Below are positions 8,213 through 14,630 of a stretch of 15,113 bases of DNA, one piece after another. Position 1 is the first letter of the stretch; the number at the start of each line of letters is the position of its first letter. The stretch covers positions 1 to 15,113 of the forward strand of contig JAOXRV010000305.1 of assembly GCA_025800435.1 (NCBI GenBank), given 5' to 3'. The notes under the pieces were generated by a model. That model saw only the letters and a program-made list of their open reading frames with translations, was not told the DNA's origin and made no database searches. A program made the translations under genes and the position numbers. The stretch is from Cellvibrionaceae bacterium. Its GTDB lineage: Bacteria; Pseudomonadota; Gammaproteobacteria; Pseudomonadales; Cellvibrionaceae.

Positions 8213-8523
8213 AAACAACGCTTCCACCGGCCCAAGCCAGTGCGCGCAAAGCAAACGCGGGCAGCTGGCTCAAGCGCCGGTGGTGTTAGCACTAGGGTAC
8301 CTCTGAATAACTCGATGATGCTCAGCGGGACCCTAGCCCCCATCCTCAGCCACTCTCATCACTTGGCTCAATAGTCAGCCAGCCATTTGGCTGTCAAGGG
8401 CCATCCATTTTTTCAGATTTTTATCGAATAGCAAAACACTTGCTAAACACGATAGTTTAACGCCAAGCTAAATCTGCCTTCACGCTCACTTAGCGCACCC
8501 GTATATCACAAGGAAAATCTAAG
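8213..8523. other. 311-bp intergenic region with several hairpins, no gene seen
   Basis: No convincing ORF or RNA gene is visible here. It contains a long imperfect hairpin (8224-8283), a second inverted repeat (CTAGGGT 8292-8298 with ACCCTAG 8330-8336), a tight 14-bp palindrome CAGCCATTTGGCTG (8380-8393) followed 13 bases later by a short T run, and a dyad TAAAC-N6-GTTTA (8444-8459). The last of these could be an operator for the small membrane protein gene. AAGGAA (8511-8516) is that gene's SD. Confidence 0.5.
8224..8283. repeat. Long imperfect hairpin after the acyl-CoA dehydrogenase gene
   Basis: CCACCGGC (8224-8231) pairs with GCCGGTGG (8276-8283). Inside it AGCCAG (8235-8240) pairs with CTGGCT (8265-8270), and then TGC-GCG (8241-8246) pairs with CGC (8256-8258) and GCA (8261-8263) around a 9-base loop. 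No T run follows, so it is not a standard intrinsic terminator. It may stabilise the 3' end of the mRNA, be a REP-like element, or aid Rho-dependent termination. Confidence 0.6.
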
Positions 8524-8874
8524 ATGAATCAAGACAAGCCAATCGACAAATACCCCCGCACAACTGGCGCTGTAATTACGGCGCTAGGCTTAACAGCAAT
8601 TTACTTCTTTTTGGGCAGACCACTGATGTCAGCGCAAGCTGGTGAAGCCAGCATTTCTATTTCTATGAAGGGCTCACTAATTGCCATTATGTTCACAGTG
8701 CTGGGGCTATTACTGCTAGCACTTGGCAAGCATTTTGTTCCACTGCTGAAACCTGAAGAGGGCAAGCTCAAAGCCGGAACCATTGTCTTAATCGTGTTTT
8801 TGGCCGCTGCAGGCATAGGCGCATACCTGGCGCTAGAACATCTTTTGGCGGGATATGGCTACACCTCTAAATAA
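8524..8874 (+). CDS. Small membrane protein with three predicted helices, function unknown
   Basis: I do not recognise this 116-residue protein. A short charged N-terminus (NQDKPIDKYPRT) is followed by three hydrophobic stretches at about residues 14-32, 50-70 and 84-106. These are separated by a soluble loop (32-48, with SAQAGEASISIS) and a Pro/Lys/Glu-rich loop (70-83, LLKPEEGKLKAG). There is no cleavable signal sequence with a clear processing site and no metal or cofactor motif. It has its own SD (AAGGAA) and stands alone: the gene upstream ends 311 bases away, and the gene downstream is convergent. It is a real gene by codon pattern and RBS, but nothing in its context ties it to either neighbour. 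Confidence 0.7.
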   Translation: MNQDKPIDKYPRTTGAVITALGLTAIYFFLGRPLMSAQAGEASISISMKGSLIAIMFTVLGLLLLALGKHFVPLLKPEEGKLKAGTIVLIVFLAAAGIGAYLALEHLLAGYGYTSK

Positions 8875-8909
8875 CTCGCAATATAAGCCCGCAGTTCACA
8901 GGAGTAGAT

Positions 8910-8933
8910 TGGCTGGGCCAAGGTAAACAGCCA
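8910..8933. terminator. Possible weak bidirectional terminator between convergent genes
   Basis: TGGCTG (8910-8915) and CAGCCA (8928-8933) form a 6-bp stem with a 12-base loop, between the stop of the membrane-protein gene and the stop of the BrnA-like gene. There is no strong T run on either strand. Position is the main support. Confidence 0.3.
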
Positions 8934-8952
8934 TTCCCCCTGAACGCCAACA

Positions 8953-9189
8953 CTAGCCATTATGGGCTTCCATATACTTGCGCAACAAATTATTTATCTG
9001 GGCCTGGTAGTCTGGCCCCCTGTCTTTAAACCACGCCAGTACATCCGCATCAATACCAATCGCTATTACGTGCCGCTCGGCGTATAGTTGCTGACCGCTG
9101 TCGAAGTATTCCTCGCCAAGCTCCGGTATATCATTTACATCAATCTTATCGTCGCTTGGCTGTAGAAACGATTTACTTTCTTTGGCCAT
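8953..9189 (-). CDS. Orphan BrnA-like antitoxin at the end of the hydrogenase operon
   Basis: The 78-residue protein ends in the BrnA family signature (GIDADVLAWFKDRGPDYQAQINNLLRKYM), a ribbon-helix-helix DNA-binding domain with the WFK..G..YQ..IN.LLR.Y pattern. Its N-terminal half is acidic. BrnA normally neutralises the RNase BrnT, whose gene usually lies just upstream. No BrnT-like ORF is present on either strand nearby. Instead this gene starts 23 bases after the stop of the hydrogenase cytochrome b gene, in the same direction and with a good SD (AAGGGGTG), so it is probably co-transcribed with hupSLC. It may be a solitary DNA-binding regulator, perhaps of this operon, or a leftover from a lost TA pair. 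The family call is good; the role is inference. Confidence 0.8.
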   Translation of the reverse strand: MAKESKSFLQPSDDKIDVNDIPELGEEYFDSGQQLYAERHVIAIGIDADVLAWFKDRGPDYQAQINNLLRKYMEAHNG

Positions 9190-9212
9190 ATGGCACCCCT
9201 TGTCAGGTTTAA

Positions 9213-9926
9213 TTAACGCCCATCATCCACTTTGCGATGATCCCGAAAGGTGCGCCAGCCACTGATCATACTGCTGACTAAAGACTGGCGCGACATAATA
9301 TCCTCGCGGATGGCGACATAAATATGAATCATCACAAACACAATAATTAACCACATACCCAGGTGGTGAAAGGTATGCACATCCTGGCTCTGGCCAAACA
9401 GGGGAATTACCCAGCTGCTAAACCACTGGTACTGCCAGCTGTCGTAACCGCTGCCCTCACCGTATAGGGCCAGGCCGGTGATCATCATAAAAATTGCCCC
9501 CCAAACAAAGATAAAGTGCATGGCCAGTACCGCCAGGGGGTTGTGGCCGGTGTATTTGCGCGGCTCTTTGGCCAAAAATAAATACCACTTTATCTCGTGC
9601 CATACGCCGCCCCAATAGCCCAGGCGGTGCAAGGGCGGTAGAAATATCTCCCGCGCCTGGCGATTGCCGATAATGGCCCAGTAGAGGCGGCCAATAAAGC
9701 CGATCACAAAAATATAAGCTGCGGCAAAGTGGGCAAAGCGGATATAGCCCATCAGGTAATTGTCGATGGCCTCGCCCGGCACACTGGGTAAGGGTGAACC
9801 GATAAAATAGCCGCTGATACACAAGACCACTATGGCGAGGGCATTTACCCAGTGCCATAGCCTTACCGGCACTTCATAGACATAGACCGCAGGCTCGGTG
9901 CGCTGCTGTATTTGCTCGCTGCTCAT
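9213..9926 (-). CDS. hupC: Ni/Fe-hydrogenase cytochrome b subunit (HupC/HyaC)
   Basis: This 237-residue integral membrane protein takes electrons from the small subunit through two b hemes into the quinone pool. Four transmembrane helices are visible (about 24-44, 62-84, 132-154, 186-206). Histidines at 25 (LWHWVN), 66 (RFAHFAA), 187 (HTFHHLG) and 201 (MIHIYV) match the spacing of the known heme ligands of this family. I chose the ATG at 9926, which has GGAGG seven bases upstream and lies 13 bases after the large-subunit stop. A longer frame from 9992 would overlap hupL and lacks support. It is the third gene of the minus-strand hydrogenase operon. Length and motifs are normal. Confidence 0.95.
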   Translation of the reverse strand: MSSEQIQQRTEPAVYVYEVPVRLWHWVNALAIVVLCISGYFIGSPLPSVPGEAIDNYLMGYIRFAHFAAAYIFVIGFIGRLYWAIIGNRQAREIFLPPLHRLGYWGGVWHEIKWYLFLAKEPRKYTGHNPLAVLAMHFIFVWGAIFMMITGLALYGEGSGYDSWQYQWFSSWVIPLFGQSQDVHTFHHLGMWLIIVFVMIHIYVAIREDIMSRQSLVSSMISGWRTFRDHRKVDDGR

Positions 9927-9939
9927 GGCAACCTCCGGC

Positions 9940-11745
9940 TTATAGGCTAATGGGGCTGGTGGTAACCTTGGCAAGCTCCTGCCCTTTCTCATCCATTACA
10001 TGGGTAGAACAGGCCAGGCAGGGGTCAAAGCTGTGTAGACTGCGCAAGATCTCCACCGGCTCTTCGGGCACCGCCACTTTGGTATTCATTAACGCCGCCT
10101 CGAAGGCGCCGATATTGCCGGCCTCGTCCCGAGGGGAGCCGTTCCAAGTGGTGGGTACCACGCATTGGTAGTTATCAATTTTAGTGTCTTTGATTTTTAT
10201 CCAGTGGCCCAGGGCACCGCGCGGCGCCTCAGTAAAGCCAACCCCTCTGGCCTCGGCGGGCCAATCCTGCGGGTCCCACAGCTCGCCGCTGTGGGTAGCG
10301 GTATCGCCGTTTTTAATATTGCGCATCAGCTTATTAAAAAAGTACAGCTGAGTATCGGCGGCCCACTGGGCCTCCAGCGCGCGGGCGGCGGTGCGACCCA
10401 GGGTTGAGAATAAGGCGGTAATCGGCAAATCTAAGGTGCGCAAGGTAAATTTAATCTGCTCGGTAATGGTTTCGTGGCCCTGGGCATAGCCGATAATATA
10501 GCGCGCCAGTGGCCCCACCTCCATCGCATGGCCTTTCCAGCGCGGGGCTTTAATCCAGGAATAGCTAGCGCTCTCATCGAGCTGTTCAATATTTTGCGAA
10601 GTGCCCTTGGCACTGCTGACATCAAAGTGCGGCTCGGTAATACCATCCCAGGGGTGTAGGCCCTTGACCCCATCGGGGTATTTATACCAAGAGTGCGGCA
10701 CATACTCTTGAATTTCTTCGGGGTCTCTCAAATCAATGGGGTGCACCTGGGTCAGGTCGCCATTAATAATGGCACCTCGGGGCATCATCAAATTAGCGGC
10801 GGAATAATCGTTTGCCTTATCGGGTATATCGCCGTAAGACATTACATTTTTACCCGACAAACCGCCGCCGTAGAGCCAAGTGCGGTAAAACTTACCAATC
10901 GCCAATACGTCAGGTATATAGACATTATTAATAAAATCTCGGGTGTCTTTTAAGATTTGATGCACCTGATTGAGATTAACCATATTCAGGCCGCCCACGG
11001 CGCCTACTCCATCGATATTGATTGGGCAGGGTACCCCGCCCACGGTCCAGTTGGGGTGGGTGTCTTTACCGCCGAAAATGGTGCGGGTTTTCATTATTTC
11101 TTTTTGAAAATCGAGCGCCTCTAAATAGTGGGTTACCGCCATCAGGTCGGCCTCGGGCGGTAATAAATAAGCGGGGTTAGTCCAGTAGCCATTTTTAAAG
11201 GGGCCCAACTGGCCGGATTCCACAAACTTGCGCAGACGGTTTTGCACATCCCTAAAATAGCCGGGCGATGAATTGGGGTGGCGGGGGGATACCTGCTGTT
11301 GCAGCACCGAGGTCGCCTTGGGGTCGGCCTTTAGGGCATTGACCGGGTTAACCCAATCGAGTGCGTGCAAATGGTAAAAGTGCACCAAGTGATCGTGCAC
11401 CTGCAGCGATAACTGCATAATATTGCGAATGCTATTGGCATTTTCTGGAATATTAATGCCCAGCGCATCCTCCACTGCGCGCACCGACGTTAAGGCGTGG
11501 GTGCCGGTGCAAACACCGCAAATACGCTGCACAAAGGCCCAGGCATCGCGCGGGTCCCGGCCTTTTAATATCACTTCTAGGCCGCGCCATATGGTGCCGC
11601 TAGATACCGCATTGCGAATAATATTATCGCTATCAATATTCACCTCGGCGCGCATATGGCCTTCAATACGGGTTACTGGGTCGACCACAACGCGCCGGCC
11701 GGAGGTATCTAGGGTGTAGCCGTTGGGTGTTTTTATTTGGCTCAT
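9940..11745 (-). CDS. hupL: Uptake [NiFe] hydrogenase large subunit (HupL/HyaB)
   Basis: This 601-residue catalytic subunit holds the Ni-Fe(CN)2CO centre that splits H2. The nickel ligands are Cys76 and Cys79 (RICGVCTGTH) and Cys576 and Cys579 (DPCLACSTH), the same numbers as I recall for E. coli hydrogenase-1. Glu28 (TRIEGH) is the likely proton-transfer residue. After His582 there is a 19-residue tail (VMDEKGQ...PISL) of the kind removed by the HupD/HyaD endopeptidase once nickel is in place. It has no signal peptide and is carried across the membrane with the small subunit. The start at 11745 has AGAGGAATA as SD and lies 24 bases after the small-subunit stop. Similarity to HyaB runs the full length, so the identification is firm. 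Confidence 0.98.
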   Translation of the reverse strand: MSQIKTPNGYTLDTSGRRVVVDPVTRIEGHMRAEVNIDSDNIIRNAVSSGTIWRGLEVILKGRDPRDAWAFVQRICGVCTGTHALTSVRAVEDALGINIPENANSIRNIMQLSLQVHDHLVHFYHLHALDWVNPVNALKADPKATSVLQQQVSPRHPNSSPGYFRDVQNRLRKFVESGQLGPFKNGYWTNPAYLLPPEADLMAVTHYLEALDFQKEIMKTRTIFGGKDTHPNWTVGGVPCPINIDGVGAVGGLNMVNLNQVHQILKDTRDFINNVYIPDVLAIGKFYRTWLYGGGLSGKNVMSYGDIPDKANDYSAANLMMPRGAIINGDLTQVHPIDLRDPEEIQEYVPHSWYKYPDGVKGLHPWDGITEPHFDVSSAKGTSQNIEQLDESASYSWIKAPRWKGHAMEVGPLARYIIGYAQGHETITEQIKFTLRTLDLPITALFSTLGRTAARALEAQWAADTQLYFFNKLMRNIKNGDTATHSGELWDPQDWPAEARGVGFTEAPRGALGHWIKIKDTKIDNYQCVVPTTWNGSPRDEAGNIGAFEAALMNTKVAVPEEPVEILRSLHSFDPCLACSTHVMDEKGQELAKVTTSPISL

Positions 11746-11769
11746 GATTATTCCTCTGTGTCCTTACGA

Positions 11770-12849
11770 CTACTCGTCACTGCTGTCTTTACTGCGCTTA
11801 AGGGCCGAGACCCCAGCGTGCACCGCCACTGCCCCGCCAACAACACCGGCGGCGACCATGCCCACTTGATCGGCGTTTTCTTCAATACCAAATTGGTGAA
11901 TACCGCTAAGGCGATCGTAAAAGCCACCTTTATCCCAAAAGCCGTCTTCAGAACAACCGATACAGGGGTGCCCCGCCTGAATGGGGAATGAGAGACCACC
12001 GTTCCAACGAATGGTGGAACAAGCGTTATAAGTGGTGGGGCCTTTGCAGCCCAATTTGTAAAGGCAGTAGCCCTTGCGCGCACCCTCGTCATCCCACGCT
12101 TCCACAAACTGGCCCGCATCAAAGTGGGGGCGACGGTAGCATTTATCGTGTATGCGCTGGCTGTAGAACATCTTTGGGCGCCCCAGGCGATCCAGCGGCG
12201 GCAACCGCTCAAAAGTCAACATATAGGTGATCACCGCCGTCATCACCTCGGCGATGGGCGGGCAACCGGGCACCTTAATAATGGGCGCATTACCCAGATC
12301 GGGCACTTTGTGGATTGGGGTCGCACCGGTGGGGTTGGGCGCCGCTGCCTGTACACATCCCCAAGAGGCGCAGGAGCCCCAGCTGATAATCGCCTGGGCG
12401 TGTTTAGCCGCATGGCGCAGCTGTTCGGTATAGGGCTTACCAGCAATAATGCATGACATGCCGCCTGTATTTTGTTGCTCTAAACCCGGGTTGCCCTCGC
12501 AGGCCAGAATAAATTTTCCATCATACTTTTCTATGGTTTCCTCGACGATAGCCTCTGCCTGATGCCCAGCTGCAGCCATGATAGTGTCGTCATAGTCCAG
12601 CGAGATCATCGATAGGATAACGTCTTTGGCCAGGGGGTGGCCGGAGCGAATAAAAGATTCCGAGCAACAGGTACACTCTAGCCCGTGCAGCCATAGTACC
12701 GGTATACGCGGCTTGGTCTCCATGGCCTCTTCAATTTTTTTGGCATAGGCCGGGGAAAGCCCCATAGCGGCGGCCGTTAAACTGCAGAATTTAACAAAAC
12801 TGCGCCGACTGATTCCTTGACGGCGAATCACTTCATAAAAAGTTTCCAT
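11770..12849 (-). CDS. hupS: Uptake [NiFe] hydrogenase small subunit, O2-tolerant type (HupS/HyaA)
   Basis: This 359-residue precursor carries electrons from the active site through three Fe-S clusters. A twin-arginine signal (SRRSFVKF, residues 14-21) and a hydrophobic stretch ending in PAYA (about 33-36) send the folded dimer to the periplasm. Cys59, Cys61 and Cys62 (ECTCC) plus Cys160, Cys165 (GSCASWGC) and Cys196 supply six cysteines for the proximal cluster. The two extra ones, Cys61 and Cys165, define the [4Fe-3S] cluster of oxygen-tolerant enzymes. His234, Cys237, Cys262 and Cys268 fit the distal cluster, and Cys277, Cys296 and Cys299 the medial [3Fe-4S] cluster. A C-terminal hydrophobic helix (about 328-350) anchors it beside the cytochrome. 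It is the first gene of the operon, with SD GAGGAG. Confidence 0.98.
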   Translation of the reverse strand: METFYEVIRRQGISRRSFVKFCSLTAAAMGLSPAYAKKIEEAMETKPRIPVLWLHGLECTCCSESFIRSGHPLAKDVILSMISLDYDDTIMAAAGHQAEAIVEETIEKYDGKFILACEGNPGLEQQNTGGMSCIIAGKPYTEQLRHAAKHAQAIISWGSCASWGCVQAAAPNPTGATPIHKVPDLGNAPIIKVPGCPPIAEVMTAVITYMLTFERLPPLDRLGRPKMFYSQRIHDKCYRRPHFDAGQFVEAWDDEGARKGYCLYKLGCKGPTTYNACSTIRWNGGLSFPIQAGHPCIGCSEDGFWDKGGFYDRLSGIHQFGIEENADQVGMVAAGVVGGAVAVHAGVSALKRSKDSSDE

Positions 12850-12907
12850 AACGAGGCAGGCTCCTCATATATATTTACTATATTTATTTTTTATCAATAT
12901 TTTATAA

Positions 12908-12924
12908 CGCAGTGTTTGTGCCAA
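12908..12924 (-). promoter_or_regulatory. Predicted sigma-54 promoter of the hupSLC operon
   Basis: Read on the minus strand, TTGGCACAAACACTGCG has a full TGGCAC -24 element and the required GG-N10-GC spacing. The -12 element is imperfect (CTGCG against TTGCA). Transcription would start near 12897, giving a leader of about 48 bases before hupS. Sigma-54 plus a HoxA/HupR-type activator is the established control of uptake hydrogenase genes in several proteobacteria. Confidence 0.6.
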
Positions 12925-13017
12925 CTTTCTAAATGTGAATAAAACAAGGGTTTAGGTGAAACCTTTACTAATTTCCAAGACAGAATGTCGATTTAAATTA
13001 CAGTTTCGAAAAGAACT

Positions 13018-13033
13018 GGCAACTAAAGTTACC
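13018..13033. promoter_or_regulatory. Dyad, candidate upstream activator site for the hydrogenase promoter
   Basis: GGCAACT-AA-AGTTACC is a 7+2+7 inverted repeat with one mismatched pair. It lies about 120-135 bases upstream of the predicted sigma-54 start, a usual distance for enhancer-binding proteins. A second, shorter dyad GGTTT-N5-AAACC is at 12949-12963. Either could also serve the divergent hupD unit. The dyads are seen directly; the role is inferred. Confidence 0.4.
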
Positions 13034-13110
13034 CTTTGGGAATTACTAATCATGTAAAGTTCGTATACACGCTCTACAGATTATCCTTTATGCTGCTCGC
13101 AACAATAAAA

Positions 13111-13131
13111 TTTTTAAAACTGTTTTAAAAA
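13111..13131. promoter_or_regulatory. 21-bp A/T palindrome just before hupD
   Basis: TTTTTAAAA-CTG-TTTTAAAAA is a perfect 9+3+9 inverted repeat ending four bases before the hupD ATG, where a Shine-Dalgarno sequence would be expected and is absent. A -10-like TAAAAT overlaps its left edge (13106-13111). It could be an operator over the start site or a weak RNA hairpin that affects translation. Confidence 0.4.
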
Positions 13132-13135
13132 ATCG

Positions 13136-13843
13136 ATGCGAAGCAAAACAAGTAAGAGAATACTAATTCTAGGAATTGGTAACATACTTTGGGCTGATGA
13201 GGGTTTTGGGGTTCGCACTGTCGAGCAACTTCACCAACACCATCATTTCCCCCCTAATGTCACCCTGCTTGATGGTGGCACCCAAGGCCTATACCTGCTT
13301 CACCACATTCAAAACTGCGACTACCTCATTATCTTTGACGCCATCGACTACCAGCTGGCACCGGGAACGCTCAGACTGCTGGAAGATGAAGCCGTACCCC
13401 AGTATCTGGGCGCCAAAAAAATGAGCCTGCACCAAACCGGCTTTCAAGAAGTGTTGGCCACAGCCACAATGTTGGGCCAATACCCCGAGCAATTACTGCT
13501 TATTGGTGTACAGCCAGAAAATATCGACGATTTCGGTGGCAGCCTCACGCCCCTCTGCCAAAGCCGAATAGCGCCGGCAATTAATGCCGCGCTTAGCTGG
13601 CTGTTGCAACGCGGCGTCCAAGCCCAGGCTCGGTCTGCGCCATTGCCAGCCACGCAGTTACTGGCCGGTGCCGAAATAAACCGCCAAACTTATGAGAGCC
13701 AGCGTCCCAGCTCGAACCAAGCCTGCCGGCTTGGCGATGAGCGTGTACTCAATAGCCAGCGCTATCAATTGCAGTACCGCCCCCAAGTACTCGCTGAGGA
13801 CGGCGTTATCAGCTGCGATGTGGATCACCGGGGTAAGTACTGA
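13136..13843 (+). CDS. hupD: Hydrogenase maturation endopeptidase (HupD/HyaD)
   Basis: This protease removes the C-terminal tail of the large subunit after nickel insertion. The family motifs are clear: LGIGNILWADEGFGVR (13-27), DGGTQGLYLL (46-55), DAIDYQLAPG (68-77) and MSLHQTGFQEVLA (96-108). Glu22, Asp68 and His99 fit the nickel-sensing triad known from HybD. The protein is 235 residues, about 40 more than the usual 195. The extra part (about 165-235) is Gln/Ala-rich, has no motif I know, and ends right at the start of hupF (TGATG, one-base overlap). The start at 13136 has no SD but is fixed by the family opening six residues before the first strand. It is the first gene of the plus-strand maturation operon. 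Confidence 0.95.
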   Translation: MRSKTSKRILILGIGNILWADEGFGVRTVEQLHQHHHFPPNVTLLDGGTQGLYLLHHIQNCDYLIIFDAIDYQLAPGTLRLLEDEAVPQYLGAKKMSLHQTGFQEVLATATMLGQYPEQLLLIGVQPENIDDFGGSLTPLCQSRIAPAINAALSWLLQRGVQAQARSAPLPATQLLAGAEINRQTYESQRPSSNQACRLGDERVLNSQRYQLQYRPQVLAEDGVISCDVDHRGKY

Positions 13844-14211
13844 TGTGTATCGGCCTGCCCATGCAAATAGTAGAAAGCGCGCCAGGTACCGCCCTGTGCG
13901 AAGGCATGGGCCGCCAACGCCAGATAGACACCCAGTTAATTGGCGAACAAGCACCGGGCACCTGGGTATTGGTCTTTATTAACAGTGCCCGAGAAGTCAT
14001 CAGCGCCGAGCGCGCCGAAGAAATTGGCGCCGCCCTGGAAGCCTTGGCCCAAGCCATGGCAAATCCCCATCTTACCCGGCAAAACTTAGACCCATTTTTT
14101 TCCGATTTATGCGAAGGCGAACCGCAAAAACCCGCCTCATTGCTCGATTTAGAACAGCGCCAACAATCTCAATGCAGCCTTGAACTCAAAGGAAAGCTCC
14201 GCCATGAGTAA
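13843..14211 (+). CDS. hupF: HypC/HupF-family hydrogenase maturation chaperone
   Basis: The 122-residue protein opens with MCIGLPMQIVE, the HypC/HupF signature in which Cys2 helps deliver the Fe(CN)2CO unit and holds the large-subunit precursor. The small beta-barrel core follows (to about residue 75, with GTWVLVFINSAREVISAERAEEIGAAL). The last 45 residues extend beyond a typical HypC of 75-95 residues; they include DPFFSDLCEGEP and a Gln-rich end. Its place between hupD and hupG matches HupF of the rhizobial hup order, where HupF protects HupL when oxygen is present, so I favour HupF over housekeeping HypC. The start overlaps hupD by one base and the stop overlaps hupG by eight, indicating translational coupling. 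Confidence 0.9.
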   Translation: MCIGLPMQIVESAPGTALCEGMGRQRQIDTQLIGEQAPGTWVLVFINSAREVISAERAEEIGAALEALAQAMANPHLTRQNLDPFFSDLCEGEPQKPASLLDLEQRQQSQCSLELKGKLRHE

Positions 14212-14617
14212 TATTCACCTGGATGCAATGCGCCAGCGCCACCACTACCCTCTGCTGCGAGCCGAAAAAATAGACGCTTTTAGCCAAGCCAACACACACA
14301 GCATCCTATTTTTAGCTGGTGATCCGGCCCGTTTCCCAGAAGCTAACGATGTGGCGATGATTTTGCCCGAGCTGATTAGCGCACTGGACGCTGATATACA
14401 GGCGGCACTTATTGCACCTGAACATCTGCGCGATGTACAGCAGCGCTACCGCTGCACCATTTGCCCCAGCTTGGTGTTTTTGCGCGCCGGCGCTTATCTC
14501 GGCGTCATCAGCCACGTACAAAACTGGGTTGACTACCTGGAGCAGAGTCAGCGCCTGCTGGCCAATTCACCGAAGCCAGACCCGGGCGATGATACCCAGC
14601 CACTGACTGTGCAATAA
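14204..14617 (+). CDS. hupG: HupG/HyaE-family hydrogenase maturation protein (thioredoxin-like fold)
   Basis: This 137-residue protein of the HyaE/HupG family is thought to act as a Tat-proofreading or small-subunit chaperone for exported hydrogenases. The core is visible in HSILFLAGDPARFPEANDVAMILPEL (32-57) and CPSLVFLRAGAYLGVISHVQNWVDYL (87-112), which gives a thioredoxin-like fold. It lacks the redox CXXC in the usual N-terminal place; a CTIC (Cys84-Cys87) sits instead directly before the presumed cis-proline (Pro88). The ATG at 14204 has AAGGAAAG upstream and overlaps the hupF stop (ATGAGTAA). A longer in-frame start at 14180 lies deep inside hupF and is less likely. Confidence 0.88.
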   Translation: MSNIHLDAMRQRHHYPLLRAEKIDAFSQANTHSILFLAGDPARFPEANDVAMILPELISALDADIQAALIAPEHLRDVQQRYRCTICPSLVFLRAGAYLGVISHVQNWVDYLEQSQRLLANSPKPDPGDDTQPLTVQ

Positions 14618-14630
14618 ACGAGAAGCGAAA

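Noticed and set aside
11748..12212. 154-codon minus-strand frame overlapping hupS
   Set aside because: It is an out-of-frame shadow of the hydrogenase small-subunit gene, whose Fe-S motifs fix the true frame.
12892..12904. IHF consensus match in the hydrogenase control region as a functional site
   Set aside because: It lies between the sigma-54 promoter and the gene rather than upstream of the promoter, within a very A/T-rich stretch where chance matches are frequent.
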